The notes below the pieces were generated by a model. That model worked only from the letters and a program-made list of their open reading frames with translations. It searched no databases and had not been told where the DNA came from. From positions 15,260,663 to 15,324,662 of the forward strand of contig NC_135776.1 in NCBI RefSeq assembly GCF_028453695.1: a stretch of DNA of 64,000 bases, read 5' to 3'. This document shows, in pieces, positions 34,520-47,000 of the stretch; within the stretch, counting starts at the first letter, position 1; the number at the start of each line of letters is the position of its first letter. Source of the DNA: Augochlora pura (lineage: Eukaryota > Arthropoda > Insecta > Hymenoptera > Halictidae). The translations under genes were made by a program, and so were the position numbers.

Positions 34520-34570
34520 TAGGGGGGGGGGGAGGCGAAGGAGGAGGAGGAGGAGAAGGAGGAAGGCGGT
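34520..34570. repeat. G-rich/purine tract
   Basis: A run of ten or more G is followed by GGAGGCGAAGGAGGAGGAGG. It lies in the likely 3' flank of calexcitin and could form G-quadruplex or triplex structures. Confidence 0.8.
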
Positions 34571-34766
34571 GGTGGAGAGGGCAAGAAAGTTTCCGCGTTT
34601 AAACGAATCGCCCTGGCGACCGACGCGACAACGGGGCCCCGAAAACTAATTGTCTGCTGTTCTGTTGTTGGTTTTCTTCTTTTTTTTTTCTTTTTTCTTT
34701 CCGTTCGCAGCTTTTCCTTTTCAGGTTTCCTCCTCCCCCTCGGTACATTTTTTTTCATTTTTTCTT

Positions 34767-34772
34767 TTTATT
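34767..34772 (-). terminator. Candidate poly(A) signal of calexcitin
   Basis: TTTATT (AATAAA on the minus strand) lies about 142 bases past the calexcitin stop, in a T-rich stretch. Position is the only support. Confidence 0.3.
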
Positions 34773-34913
34773 TCGTTGTCAAACAAGAAGAACTTTCGAC
34801 TGCGCCGTATCGCGGTGCGGCCGCGTTGACCACGAGAAATCGGATACATGGACGATACAATGCGACGCAAGGAAACTGTAAGACACGTCTCTCGGTACCG
34901 CGGGGACAGCGAG

Positions 34914-35021
34914 TTAGAACGAGGTTTTCCCGAAAATAAAGTTTCCCGGTGTGGTCGGCTCGTCCGAGGAGAAATATTGCTTCCAGAGGTTGGCGAATTT
35001 CTCCCAGGTTATTTCCTGGCC
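34914..35021 (-). CDS. Calexcitin terminal exon
   Basis: Minus-strand acceptor TTTGCATAG before 35021; a second AG six bases on (35015) would drop Gly-Gln. Encodes EITWEKFANLWKQYFSSDEP followed by PGNFIFGKTSF and TAA at 34916-34914. The ending matches the SCP family C terminus. It is short and easily missed. Confidence 0.9.
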   Translation of the reverse strand, partial: GQEITWEKFANLWKQYFSSDEPTTPGNFIFGKTSF

Positions 35022-38000
35022 CTATGCAAATAGAAATCGTGCGGTAGAATTAGTGGTTCACCCTGCGGAGCGCGACCGCCCGCTATGCGCCGCTTTCGGC
35101 GGCGGCGGGGGTACAGAACTATTGGATGCCTGGAATTAATTACTGCTTTTTCGTTCCATTGCCTTCGCTTTACTCGATGAATGCGTTTATACTGTTCCCG
35201 CGTGCCGGGTTTCAGCCACTTATGGCGCGCGATGGGTGGATCGATCGTGAAACCATGAAAAAGCTGGGGATGGCAACGATTGGAAGGGTGCTCTTTGGTT
35301 TGAGAATCAGGCTGCGGATCTTCCGGTGGAATGAAAGTCGTCTGTGTCCGGGTTTTGTCGAGATTATGTCAGAGTTGCGTCAAGAAGGGTTGATATTATA
35401 TGTCAAGAAGGTTTGATATTATATGTCAAGATTATGTCAAAGTTGTGTCAAGAAGGTTTGATATTATATGTCAAGATTATGTCAAAGTTGTGTCAAGAAG
35501 GCTTGATACTATATGTCAAGATTATGTCAAAGTTGTGTCAAGAAGGCTTGATACTATATGTCAAGATTATGTCAAAGTTGTGTTAAGAAGGCGTGGTATT
35601 ATATATCAAGGTTATGCCAAAGTTATGTCAGGATGCTTTGGTAATATCTATCAATGTTATGTCAATAATCCTTGGTAATATCTACGAAAGTTATATCAAG
35701 CAAGCTTGGTAATATCTATCAAAGTTATGTCGAGAAACCTTGTTAAAATCTAACGAAGTTATGTCATGAAACCTCGGTAATATCTACCAAAGTTATGTCA
35801 ATAATCCTTGGTAATATCCTACCAAAGTTATGTCAATAATCCTCGGCAATATCCTACCAATGTTATGTTAAGAAACCTTGGTAATATCTACCAATGGTAG
35901 GTCAAGAAACCGTGGTAATATTTACCAACATTGCGTCAAGAAATCTTGTTATATTATTTCGGTTCTGTTGCGGTTTATATGACAGTGAATTGCATTCGGG
36001 ATTGTTAAAAAGAAAATGAATAGACCATTCAGTGTCACTTATGGTGCCTAACAATAGCGACGCACTAAAACTGTCACTGCATATGATCCACGTGTTATAC
36101 GATCGTGAAACTTGATCGGGTGATAAAGAAAACCGTAGAAATGACCGCAGTGTGGTTAATATAAACGAAAGAAATGCATTCCAGAATCTCTTTCCCAACA
36201 CTTCATAATGGAAGCACTAGGCTACGTAAAGTGATATCACATTTTCTGTATTTAAATATTTTATAGAACTAAAGGATACGTTTAAATATATTCGAATATC
36301 TTAGAGAACTATAAAAGACACGTTCAAATACATTTGAATATTTTATATAACTAAAAAATACGTTTAAGTGAATTTGAAAAATTTCTGTTACTAAAAGAAT
36401 GTAAAATAATAAAATATAATAACTCAGTGTAATTTTTAAAACGATCTCGTTTTCAGTCAATCAATATTGCAGTCTGTATCCTAGATTTTCTTTTCAAATA
36501 TCTTCTCAATATTAATTCTATTAATTCTAATATTAATTCTCAATAGGTTTGATTCTCAACCCTACCCTCTTACCGATTAATCGAAAATTAATGTCAAATG
36601 ATTCGCAGCGAATAATTCTTTAAAACTGGTTACCAAGGATATCCATTTTTCGAAAGTCTCAATAGTGTTGTACCCCCAAAACGCATTTTGCCACTTACGA
36701 CTCCCAACTTTTTGAAAGCCTCCCTAGCTTCGGATTCCGTGACGCCGTGGTATCTGCAGACGTTACAGAACTCGTTCTCATCGATGGATTTATCACCTAA
36801 TGAACATTAGCGATAGATCTCTTTAATAGGTGTTCGGTTCCGTTGACCTAGAAGCCGTTCCAGCCGTCTTCCGAGGGAAGCTCGCTGGATATTAAATTAC
36901 AGTAATGCCTCGATAACTGTTTAATTTCCACTATCTATTAAGCATTCAGCAACGAGCCTTTGTTGAAAAGTGAAAAAGCGAACAATAAGTACCATTTTAT
37001 CCTAACATATTAAACGAAAACTATAGAAATAGGTACAAAGATTAATTTAGATTGGTTTGATAACATGTAAATATCTTTTTCATCCAAAATATATAATTTA
37101 CACGATCTAAAATATAATTCTATAATATAATATGTATAGTAAAAGTAAATTAATGTAGTTTAATTAAATTAAAATAATATAATGTAATTAAACTAATATA
37201 GTATAACACAGTATAATAAATTAAAGTATTAAGTATTATTATTAAGTTTTATATTCAAAATTAATTAATAACAACGCAAGCATTCTTCTTTCTCAGAATT
37301 CTGTTCTAACCATGTTTCGTATTAATTTTGCAACAGTTATCGAAGCATTGTATAACATTGCACATCGTTTCGCATATATTAGGAGTTAAAACGACAATGA
37401 TTAGGAGTTAAGATTCTCAATTTTCTTGTAAATAAAATAAGCGTCATGCTTCGAACAACCAAAGATTAGGTATACACGCAGTCAGTTCGATTAAACTCTT
37501 CCTTGAAATTCTAAAGATTAATCGTCGTTGGGTGCGTCGATCAATGGTCAATGACGTTAATACTTTTCTAGTTGCACAAAGCTGCGGTTACATAACACTT
37601 TGGTAGCTTCGAATGTTCTTACAGGATTGTTACGTTGCCATGTAAATTGCATAACGTAACCTTCGATCGTGCTGCACTGATCACTAGATTGCGAGACTTA
37701 GCGCAAACTGTGTTTTTCATATTTATTTTTCCGTAGTTTCTTTTCGTTTCTATCGTAGGTTAGCAGTTTTCTGAAATAAAATTCTGGGTCGGAAATAAAA
37801 TAGAAATGTCGTCGATTTTTGTTCGGATACGTAAGCGGTTTCTGCTTTTGCATTTCAGAAATTCGCATAAAGGAGCGCAAGCAGTCTACTGATCAGAACC
37901 GCACAGTCTCGAGAAATTGAAAACGATAGGAACTTACCAGATGCGTCGAACAACTGGAACATCAAAGTCATGTACGTCTCCTGCCATTCGGATGGATTCG

Positions 38001-41000
38001 CAGGATCGTTCGCATATTCTTCCCACAATTGATACCACTCCTCTCGACTGACCTGCGAGATATCGCATGGAAAATAAAACACCTGAGCGAACGCGTACAT
38101 CAGTCGTCCATTCTTTATTTTCTTTCATTAGAAAGAAATATCCTCTTCGCATTTACGAGAAAGAAAGACTCGAGAATATATATATATTCTAAAAATATTC
38201 TCACAGTTTACAAATTCGACTAATAAGTAATGAGTAGACCATAGATTTTTATAAACAAATTATATCATTTTTCATCGGTCACACTTATGGTTATTGCTTA
38301 TAATATTTAAACTCATATTAAAGAGGAAGAACTGTTTTAAAATTGGACCGAATAACCTGTATTTTATCGAAATGTTTAAATAATTAGATTGTTTAAAAGT
38401 CGTGAAATCTCTTTAAATCTTTTACTGCTTGCAACTTGTTTTATTTAAAATTTTCGATATAGTTTTTTATAAGAAAGTTATAAAATATAGTAAACTATTA
38501 TAAACTAATATAGCAAACTATTTGCTCATTTATCTCAAAACAATTCGAGTTTAGCAAGAGTTTTAAACTGAAGTTTCATTTTAGAACATTTTCGTAAGAG
38601 CTGTGCGTATTTCTCAGAATTAACCTTTCAGTTTTGATTAGAGACACCTCGTGCAATTCCGCGTAAATATCGCGGCGTAACTCTTTTTTACCTGGCCATC
38701 TTGATCCGCGTCGGCCCTTTGTCTCAAACCATCCCACATTTTGAGCAAATTGTCCTTTGTGCTTTGAACTTTGGGATTGTCCGGAGTCCAGCCTCTGCAT
38801 TCGCTGATTCGCTGAAATTTCAAACGAAAGTCTTGTGAAGACTATATTCGCGCAAACTACTATACTAAAAAAATACCAGGAATATCGAAAAATACGATAC
38901 TATAAAGATATAAAAAAATATTTGATAATATAAATACTGGAGATATAATACCATTGAGATATTAAAAAATATTTTATAATATAAATACTGGAGATATAAT
39001 ACTATGAAGGTATTAAAAACTATTTTATAATATAAATACTGGAGATATAATACTATGAAGGTATTAAAAAATATTTTATAATATAAATACTGGAGATATA
39101 ATGCTATGAAGATATTAAAAATATTTGATAATATAAATACTGAAGATATAATACCATTGAGATGTTAAAAAATATTTAATAATATAAATACTGCAGATAT
39201 AATGCTATGAAGGTATTAAAAAATATTTGATAATATAAATATTGGAGATATAATGCTATGAAGATATTAAAAAATATCTCCAGTATTTAATTCTTTAATG
39301 GTACGTTTAAATATTAGCAGTTCGATTAAGTATCGCAATTTTCAAATTTCGAATAAATCCCTTTAGGCGAACGTTCATTTAAAAAAAGTACTTACTTGCA
39401 CGGCGAGGTCTAGATCCTTCTTATCGATCGCGCCACTTTGATTGCAATCTGAAAAACAACACAAGCGGTTTTTAAAACTGTACTTCAAACTTGAGCTAAA
39501 TATTTTCGCGAGATTATGTTTGCATGATTAAATGTCAGTCGATTTATATATTTAGAAGCTACTAGAAGCTATTATATTATAAATATAATTTAATATAGTA
39601 TAGAATATAGTATAGTATAGTATAATATAACATAAAATATAGTTCAGTATAATATAATATAAAATACAGTACAGTATAGTATAATATAATATAAAATACA
39701 GTACAGTATAGTATAATATAATATAAAATACAGTACAGTATAATATAATTTAATATAAAATATAGTACAGTATAATATAATTTAATACAAAATATAGTAT
39801 AGTATATTATACTATAATATAATCTAATATAAAATATAGTATAGTATACCATAATATAATACAATCTAATACAAAGTATAGTATAGTATAGTATAATACA
39901 ATATAAACGAAAAATAATTTCCCGATCACGATAACATAAAACAAATCATACACACGCCCCATATTATATAAAACGTTAAATCCGACGCGAGGTATATTTA
40001 TGGGAAAACATGTTATAGTTATACATTATTACGTTTGACATAACATTAGCATGTTTCTAGGTTTAGTTTCAGCACTGTAACTGCATTAAAGAGTACACAA
40101 AGCAAGACAGTCGCGACTCCTCGAGCTCAGTATGAATTCAGCAACTCGTTTCCGTCGATGTAAATATATCTTCGTTGCCAGTGCATTACTGGCATGGAAA
40201 ATGGTATCCACCTATTATATCAGTACACAATTTGTTATTCCAGTCAGGGCTTTTAACGTTTAAATGTGCATTGATTTCTTCGCGTCAGGGCAGCCTTCGA
40301 AATCTTTCATAAGGTCTTCATTTTGAAATATTCATATCTCCTTTCTCTCCTTCTCTATCTCTCTCTCTCTGTACATCTATCTATATTTCTCTCTCTCGCT
40401 CGCTCTCTCACCTCTCTCTTGCTTTCTTCCGTCGGACATGAGTCGAATCTTTTAGTACGTTAAACTCCGGAATATTTTATATGTTCAACCGGGTCAGTCA
40501 CGATTTTTAAGGCAGCAATTGTAATCTTGTTTCACCGCTGAAATAAACCGCTAAGGCGGCTTTTGTCGTGAACCATTTAACCCCACGCAGAAAAGCAATG
40601 GAAAGTGCAATCAATACATACGTCGAATAATCGCGTATGCACATTCAAAATTGCGCTTTTCTGTTTAGAAGTTTAGGGCGATTAGGAAGAATTTACTTTA
40701 ATGCAGCGTTTATATGCAATTATAAGATATTTCGTAATATACCTAAATTACATAAATTATATAAATTATACTAACAGATAAATAAAATACGTAAATCACA
40801 GTATATTACATTTAGATAATTTATGTATTTATTAATACAATTTATCTCAATATAATTAATATAATATAATAGTATATCACATAAACGAAGTAATTCGTTA
40901 CCATCAATTTTGATAAAATTTCTTATAAAAATTTATATAATATTGCGAGAAATGTATGACTGGAGAATCAGTCGTGTCTCAATCGTGCTGTACCTTTTTT

Positions 41001-44000
41001 TTCCTTTACACGTTTATGTTAAATAGTTAATTTATAGTTACACGTGTGTTTTTCTAATAACCCGCGTGAACGGAGCTCGCTAAAATTAAATTAGAATGTA
41101 ATGTATATTTACAAAATTCAGTATTTCGATAAAAATATCCATCTACGTTAAACAATGTCGACATCATTTCTCTCCATTTAGAAAATCTACTGTGACGACA
41201 ACGATGCAACGATATTCTTAAGTCACAATATCTGTAATAATATTTGATATATAATATCACTAAACATTATAAAAATGATTAATTGCATAAGGAGAATTTA
41301 CTACAACCATTTTCACAGGAAGGCGGCGTCGTCGTCACAATGCAACCGGTTAAATTCTTCAAAGAAAAAAGGAACTATCTCCAACCTGTCCAAACCACAC
41401 CTAATTCAAATCTCCGAATTGGAACACCACCGTCGTGCGACAAGCCGGAATTGAAATTCCGAAGAGCATACCAGGAGAGGCGCGAACCCTTTGCCAAATA
41501 CCCGCTAATCAGACTCGCATCTATCAATTTCAAGGGAATATATGAGAGCGGCATAACATCGGTTCCGGACATCCTCGCCAATCCAGGGAATCGAGGAGAC
41601 AATACTAGGGTGCGAAAGAGGTGGGTGGAGTTTTGGCACGGGACCAAAGGAGCCGTAGATAAAACGTGGACCGTTCAACATTACATCAACCCAGGTGTCA
41701 GGTCCATCATCGCATTAAGTTCACGGAGCGACCAAGTTAGCATTTATGCCGCGTTCCACGGGGCTATTAGGTTCGCCAGGTGATCCGTCGGGGGCGCGTC
41801 CGTGTTGCTGCGGCCATAAACGGACTAGAACCAAGCTCGGATAATACGGTCCATTGTTTTATAATGGACAGACTGACATGGACCCTTTGCGCTATCCTTT
41901 TTTTCTCTTAGAATTCGACGATTAGATGTGTGAAGTTAAAAAATTGTGCTGTTGCAGCTTTATGAAATTTAGAAACTATGTTAAATGATGAAATGATAAT
42001 AATAAAATAGTAGCAGTAATAATAATAATATTAAAAGGTAGATTAACTATATGAAATGTGAAAATATGTTTTAGCTGCGTAAAATTAAAAATTGTGGTGC
42101 TACAACTTGCTGAAATTTAAAACCCATGTACAATAATGAAATAATAATATAATGAAATAGTAATAATAAAATAGTAGCAGTAATAATAATAATAATATTA
42201 AAAGGTAGATTAACTATATGAAATGTGAAAATATGTTTAGCTGTGTAAAATTAAAAATTGTGACGCTTCTAGTTCCTAAAAATTTAAGAACAATGCAAGA
42301 AAATGAAATAATATTAAAAAATTAGTAACAATGAAATAGTAGTATTAAGAATAATAATATTAAAAGGAATAACTGTGTTGTATGAAGTATATAAAATCTG
42401 AAAGTATGTTTCAGCTGTATAAAATAAAAAATTATGTTACCACAGCTTTATGAAATTAAAAAACCGTATAAAATAATAGAATAATAACGAAATAACAATA
42501 TTGATAAAAAAATAATAATACTATAATAAAAATAACAACAACAACAACAATAATAATAATAATAATAATACCAAAAACTCTGCTGTCCTAACTTCATAAA
42601 ATGAAAAACGCTGCATCTCAGTCGCACAACATCGACAACGTAGCCGCCTCAGCTAAACAAAATGAAAAACCGAGTCGCTGCCGACCCTGGAAGATTTAAA
42701 AACGACACGGCCACTCTACGGCACAAAATTTCACGGCGATCATCCCGGCACAACGAAACTGGTCCGCGCGTTGTCGCGCGGTTTGCTGCAGCATCGCCGC
42801 GTCAAAAGGTCTCGATAACACGTAGGCAAAACACGTGACAAGGAATCGATGTAATGAAATATGGCCGGAGTGCATGTGTGGCGAGGGCCGGTGTGCCAGG
42901 GGGAACGCGGAATTTTGGCGCTCGTCCAAAGGGAGGCCGACGCGCAAGATATCGCGGCAGAGACCCGCGAAAAAGACGGCCGCCTATCCGTCGATCGTGC
43001 GCTATTCATCGTTCGCGGCGCGGCTGTCGCCATTTGAATTCGACGTCATTAGTTTTCGCAAGTCGTCCCAATTTCGTGCACGACGGCACAACTTCCACGT
43101 TTCTTCTGGCGACCATCTTTCAGCCGAAACCGTGAACTTCCCTGTTTAGGGATTCTATTCTGTGCCGGCTCCAACCCCCGAGCGATTTTGATTGGACGAG
43201 GATTTCAGCGCAATTTTGATTTATTTTGAAAGATATTATTATTGGGAGATTATTATCGATTTTGTTTAGGTTTTTATCTTTATTTTATGGTATTTATTTC
43301 GTCTCTCAGATTTATATAACATTAGGATTTATATTAAATATGTTAGAAATGATTTGAAAATTTCATCCCCCAATATTAATCTTAAAATTTGTTAACATCG
43401 TTTATAAATTGATTTATTATTTATGAAAGAATTAAAGTGTCCATAAAAGAAGCATTGAGATTATTATAATCTTGTGAAATCGATTAATATTTTAAGAATT
43501 CTAATATTTTGATATTTAAAAGTAAATTAGATTATATTTCAATTCGCTAAGCTAGCTAGATTTTTATTAATCACTGAAATTGAAAAGACAATATGTATGA
43601 AAATTAGGGAAATTATTGGAGCAGACTGAACAGGCAGTTTCAAATAAAATTACTAATTTCAAGGAATTTAATTTTAAAAGTTTGTGCTACTATAATAATA
43701 TTAATAACTGTTAGAATTATAATTTGTAATTCGCGCCTGATCATGGTTGTGTATAAACATTTATCGAGCGGTTGCGCCGTTTTTGTTTATCGACTATACG
43801 ATGTTGTCTTGTCGACCGATCTGATCGCATCCTTCGTTATGTTGTACAAACACATCGCGTTACATAATTAAATACAATACGTTATTTCTTATTCAGCCAA
43901 ATATATATATAATCACGCATCAACTCTAACAGGTTATGGGCCCAGAGATATATATATTTTTTTGGCATTTGTGAAATAAGAAAGAATAAGTGAAAAAGTT

Positions 44001-47000
44001 TGTGGTGCACGTATTTGTAGAAATTTAAGAAAAATTATGGCTTTTGCAACTGGAAGTATTGGTAGAATCGAAGTTCTGAATAAGGATAATTATGATACTT
44101 GGTGTATGCAAGCGGAAGCATTATTAGTTAAAAATGATGGATGGGAATATGCAGCGGGGACGACGAAACGTCCCGTAATCGTCGCAGGGGACCCGATCAC
44201 GATAGCAGCGGCAGAGGCTTGGGACAAAGGTGACCAAAAGGCCAAGGCTGATATAATACTATTTGTGAGTTCATCAGAATTAAGTCAGTTAAAAGGTTGT
44301 CGTACAGCAAATGATGTGTGGCAAAAATTGCGATCAACGTATGCGTCGCAAGGGCCAGCGAAAAGAGCCACGTTACTGAGACGGCTCACGACTCATCGTA
44401 TGGCGAGTGGCGATGATGTCCGACAACATATAAATAGTTTTATTGAAATTGTAGGCAAACTTGCTGAAATGAACATTGAAATTCATAAAGATTTGCAGAG
44501 CGCGATGTTATTGAATAGTTTATCAGAAAGTTTTGAGAATTTCAGATGCGCAATAGAATCTCGGGACGAACTTCCCGATTTAGATAGTCTAAAAATAAAA
44601 ATATTGGAGGAGTATGAAACAAGATTGCAGAAACTATCGGAGGAGCATGGAGCGATGGCAATTAAATATGATAATAGGAAGAACGATAAACAAGTATGGC
44701 AAGACAAAAGAGGAAATAAATCGTATGTGCAGAAACCGCAGATTAAATGTTACGAATGTGGAAAATTGGGTCATCGTGCAGCCGATTGTTGGAGTAAAAG
44801 AGGTAAACAAAAATCAACAACAGGTATGGCAAATGATTCATATTACGGAAATGTAAATAATGTATATAAAATCAGCGAAGACCCGGAACATAGATATTGG
44901 TGTCTTGATAGTGGGTGCACAACCCATCTTTGTAAAGACAAATCTAAATTTAATGAAATGAATCGTTCTAGACATAACAAATTAAATCTTGCTAATGATA
45001 CATCAGCCGCGGTAGAAGCGCAAGGAAATGTATGCATTAGAATAATTTCAAATAACAATCCTAAGGAGATTGAATTAAGAGATACTTTATATGTGCCTGA
45101 TTTGAGAACAAATTTGTTATCTGTAACAAAAATAACGAATAAAAATCATGAAGTAATTTTTAGGAAAAATGAAGCCATCGTGGTCGATTCGGAAGGAAAA
45201 ATTAGGTTAAAAGCAAAACGTATAGGAGATCTGTATTATCTACGAGAAGAGGCGGTAGATGGAAAAATAATAACTTCTAAAAGAAATTGTAATCTCGAAG
45301 GAAATTCAAACATTCAATTGTGGCATAACAGATTGGGCCACTTGAACGCAAAAGATTTATTGTATTTAGCTAAGAAGGAAAATGCAATTGGAATCACTTT
45401 GAATGGAGAAAAAACGTTATCCCCATGTGAAACATGTATTCGAGGAAAACTAACCTCAACACCTTTTCCAGGGAACAGTCAAAGGAGTTCTAGATTTTTA
45501 GAAATCGTGCATTCGGATGTGTGTGGTCCGATGAATAAAGAATCCTTGGGAGGATATAGGTATATAGTATCCTTTATTGATGACTATTCAAGGTGGTGTA
45601 AAATTTATTTCTTAAAGGGAAAAGATGAAGTATTTCGTATGTTCAAAGATTTTAAGAATTACGCGGAAACGCATACTGGTTGTAGATTGAAAAGTTTACA
45701 AACCGATAATGGACGAGAGTATTGTAATGGTCAATTTGAAGAATACTTGCGACAAAATGGAATTGTAAGAAGATTGACTGTGCCATATACACCCCAACAG
45801 AACGGTGTAGCAGAAAGGAAGAATCGTACTCTCATCGAAATGGCTCGATGTTTGTTATTGAATGCTGGATTGTCGGAAGAATTTTGGGCAGCTGCAATGG
45901 ACAATGCAAATTATGTAAGAAATAGATGTCCTACAAAGATTTTGAATGGGAAGACTCCATTCGAATTGTGGAATAAAAGGGTGCCTAGATTAGCACATTT
46001 GAGGACATTTGGTGCGAAAACATATTTGTTGAACAAGGAGCCTGGGAAAAGGAAATTTGATCAAAGAACAAAAATGGGAATATTTATTGGCTATTCGGAT
46101 ATATCGAAGGCTTACAAGGTATGGTTACCTAATGAAAGAAAATTAATTGTTTCTAGGGATATAAAAGTTCTCGAAGATGATTATAATCATGAAAATAAAA
46201 ATCATAATCGTGAAGAGGATGAGAGTTTGGGATCGGGAACGATACCATTAATTTTGATGCCAAATAGTACCGAAAGACAGGTGCGGACAGGTAGTTCGGT
46301 TGTAGAGGTTCCCGAAACACCAAATGTAGAAGAAGAAGAGCGAGAAGAACCAATAGAAACAGAAACAGATCAACGCCAATGCCGAGCCCCAGGAAGACCA
46401 AGAATAATTCGTACAGGAAGAAGAGGACGTCCCAGAAAATTATACAAAATGCGAACAATGGAAACCAATGTAGAAGAAGGTACTGCAGAAAGGGACGGAA
46501 GTGAAAATGCGTCGGTGGATACTGAAGGAACAGAGGCCGACGGTCAATTATATGGAATTCAAGATCACGAAGACCAAGAAGATAATTTAGTTTCACAGGT
46601 TGCTGGAATAGCCGAAATATCGGTAAGAGACGCTTTAAATGGGGAAAATGAATTAGAATGGAAACACGCCATAAAAACCGAGATAAATAATTTAATAAGA
46701 AATAATACTTTTAAAATTGTGGAAAGGCCACAAAATAAGAAGGTAATAGATTCAAGAACGGTCCTTACAAATAAGTATAAAGCAGATGGATCGTTGGATA
46801 AACGCAAGGCCAGAGTTGTGGCGAGAGGATTCGCACATCGTCCAGGAATAGACTTTTATGAAACTTTGCTCCTGTAGCTAGGTTGGAGACAATTCGATTA
46901 TTGCTGGCTTTAGCAGTCAAAATGAATATGACCATAGAACAGATTGATGTGATTGGGGCATATTTGAATGGAAACCTTCAAGAGGAAATATTTATGGAAA

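Noticed and set aside
34375..34758. Minus-strand 127-codon ORF rich in Lys and Arg
   Set aside because: Low-complexity purine-rich DNA in the likely 3' UTR or flank of calexcitin; no conserved motif.
35344..35678. Plus-strand ORFs of 80-92 codons with a 15-residue repeat
   Set aside because: The open frames come from the 45-base minisatellite, whose length is a multiple of three, inside a calexcitin intron.
44483..46807. Minus-strand ORFs within the copia element
   Set aside because: Shadows of the plus-strand gag-pol frame.
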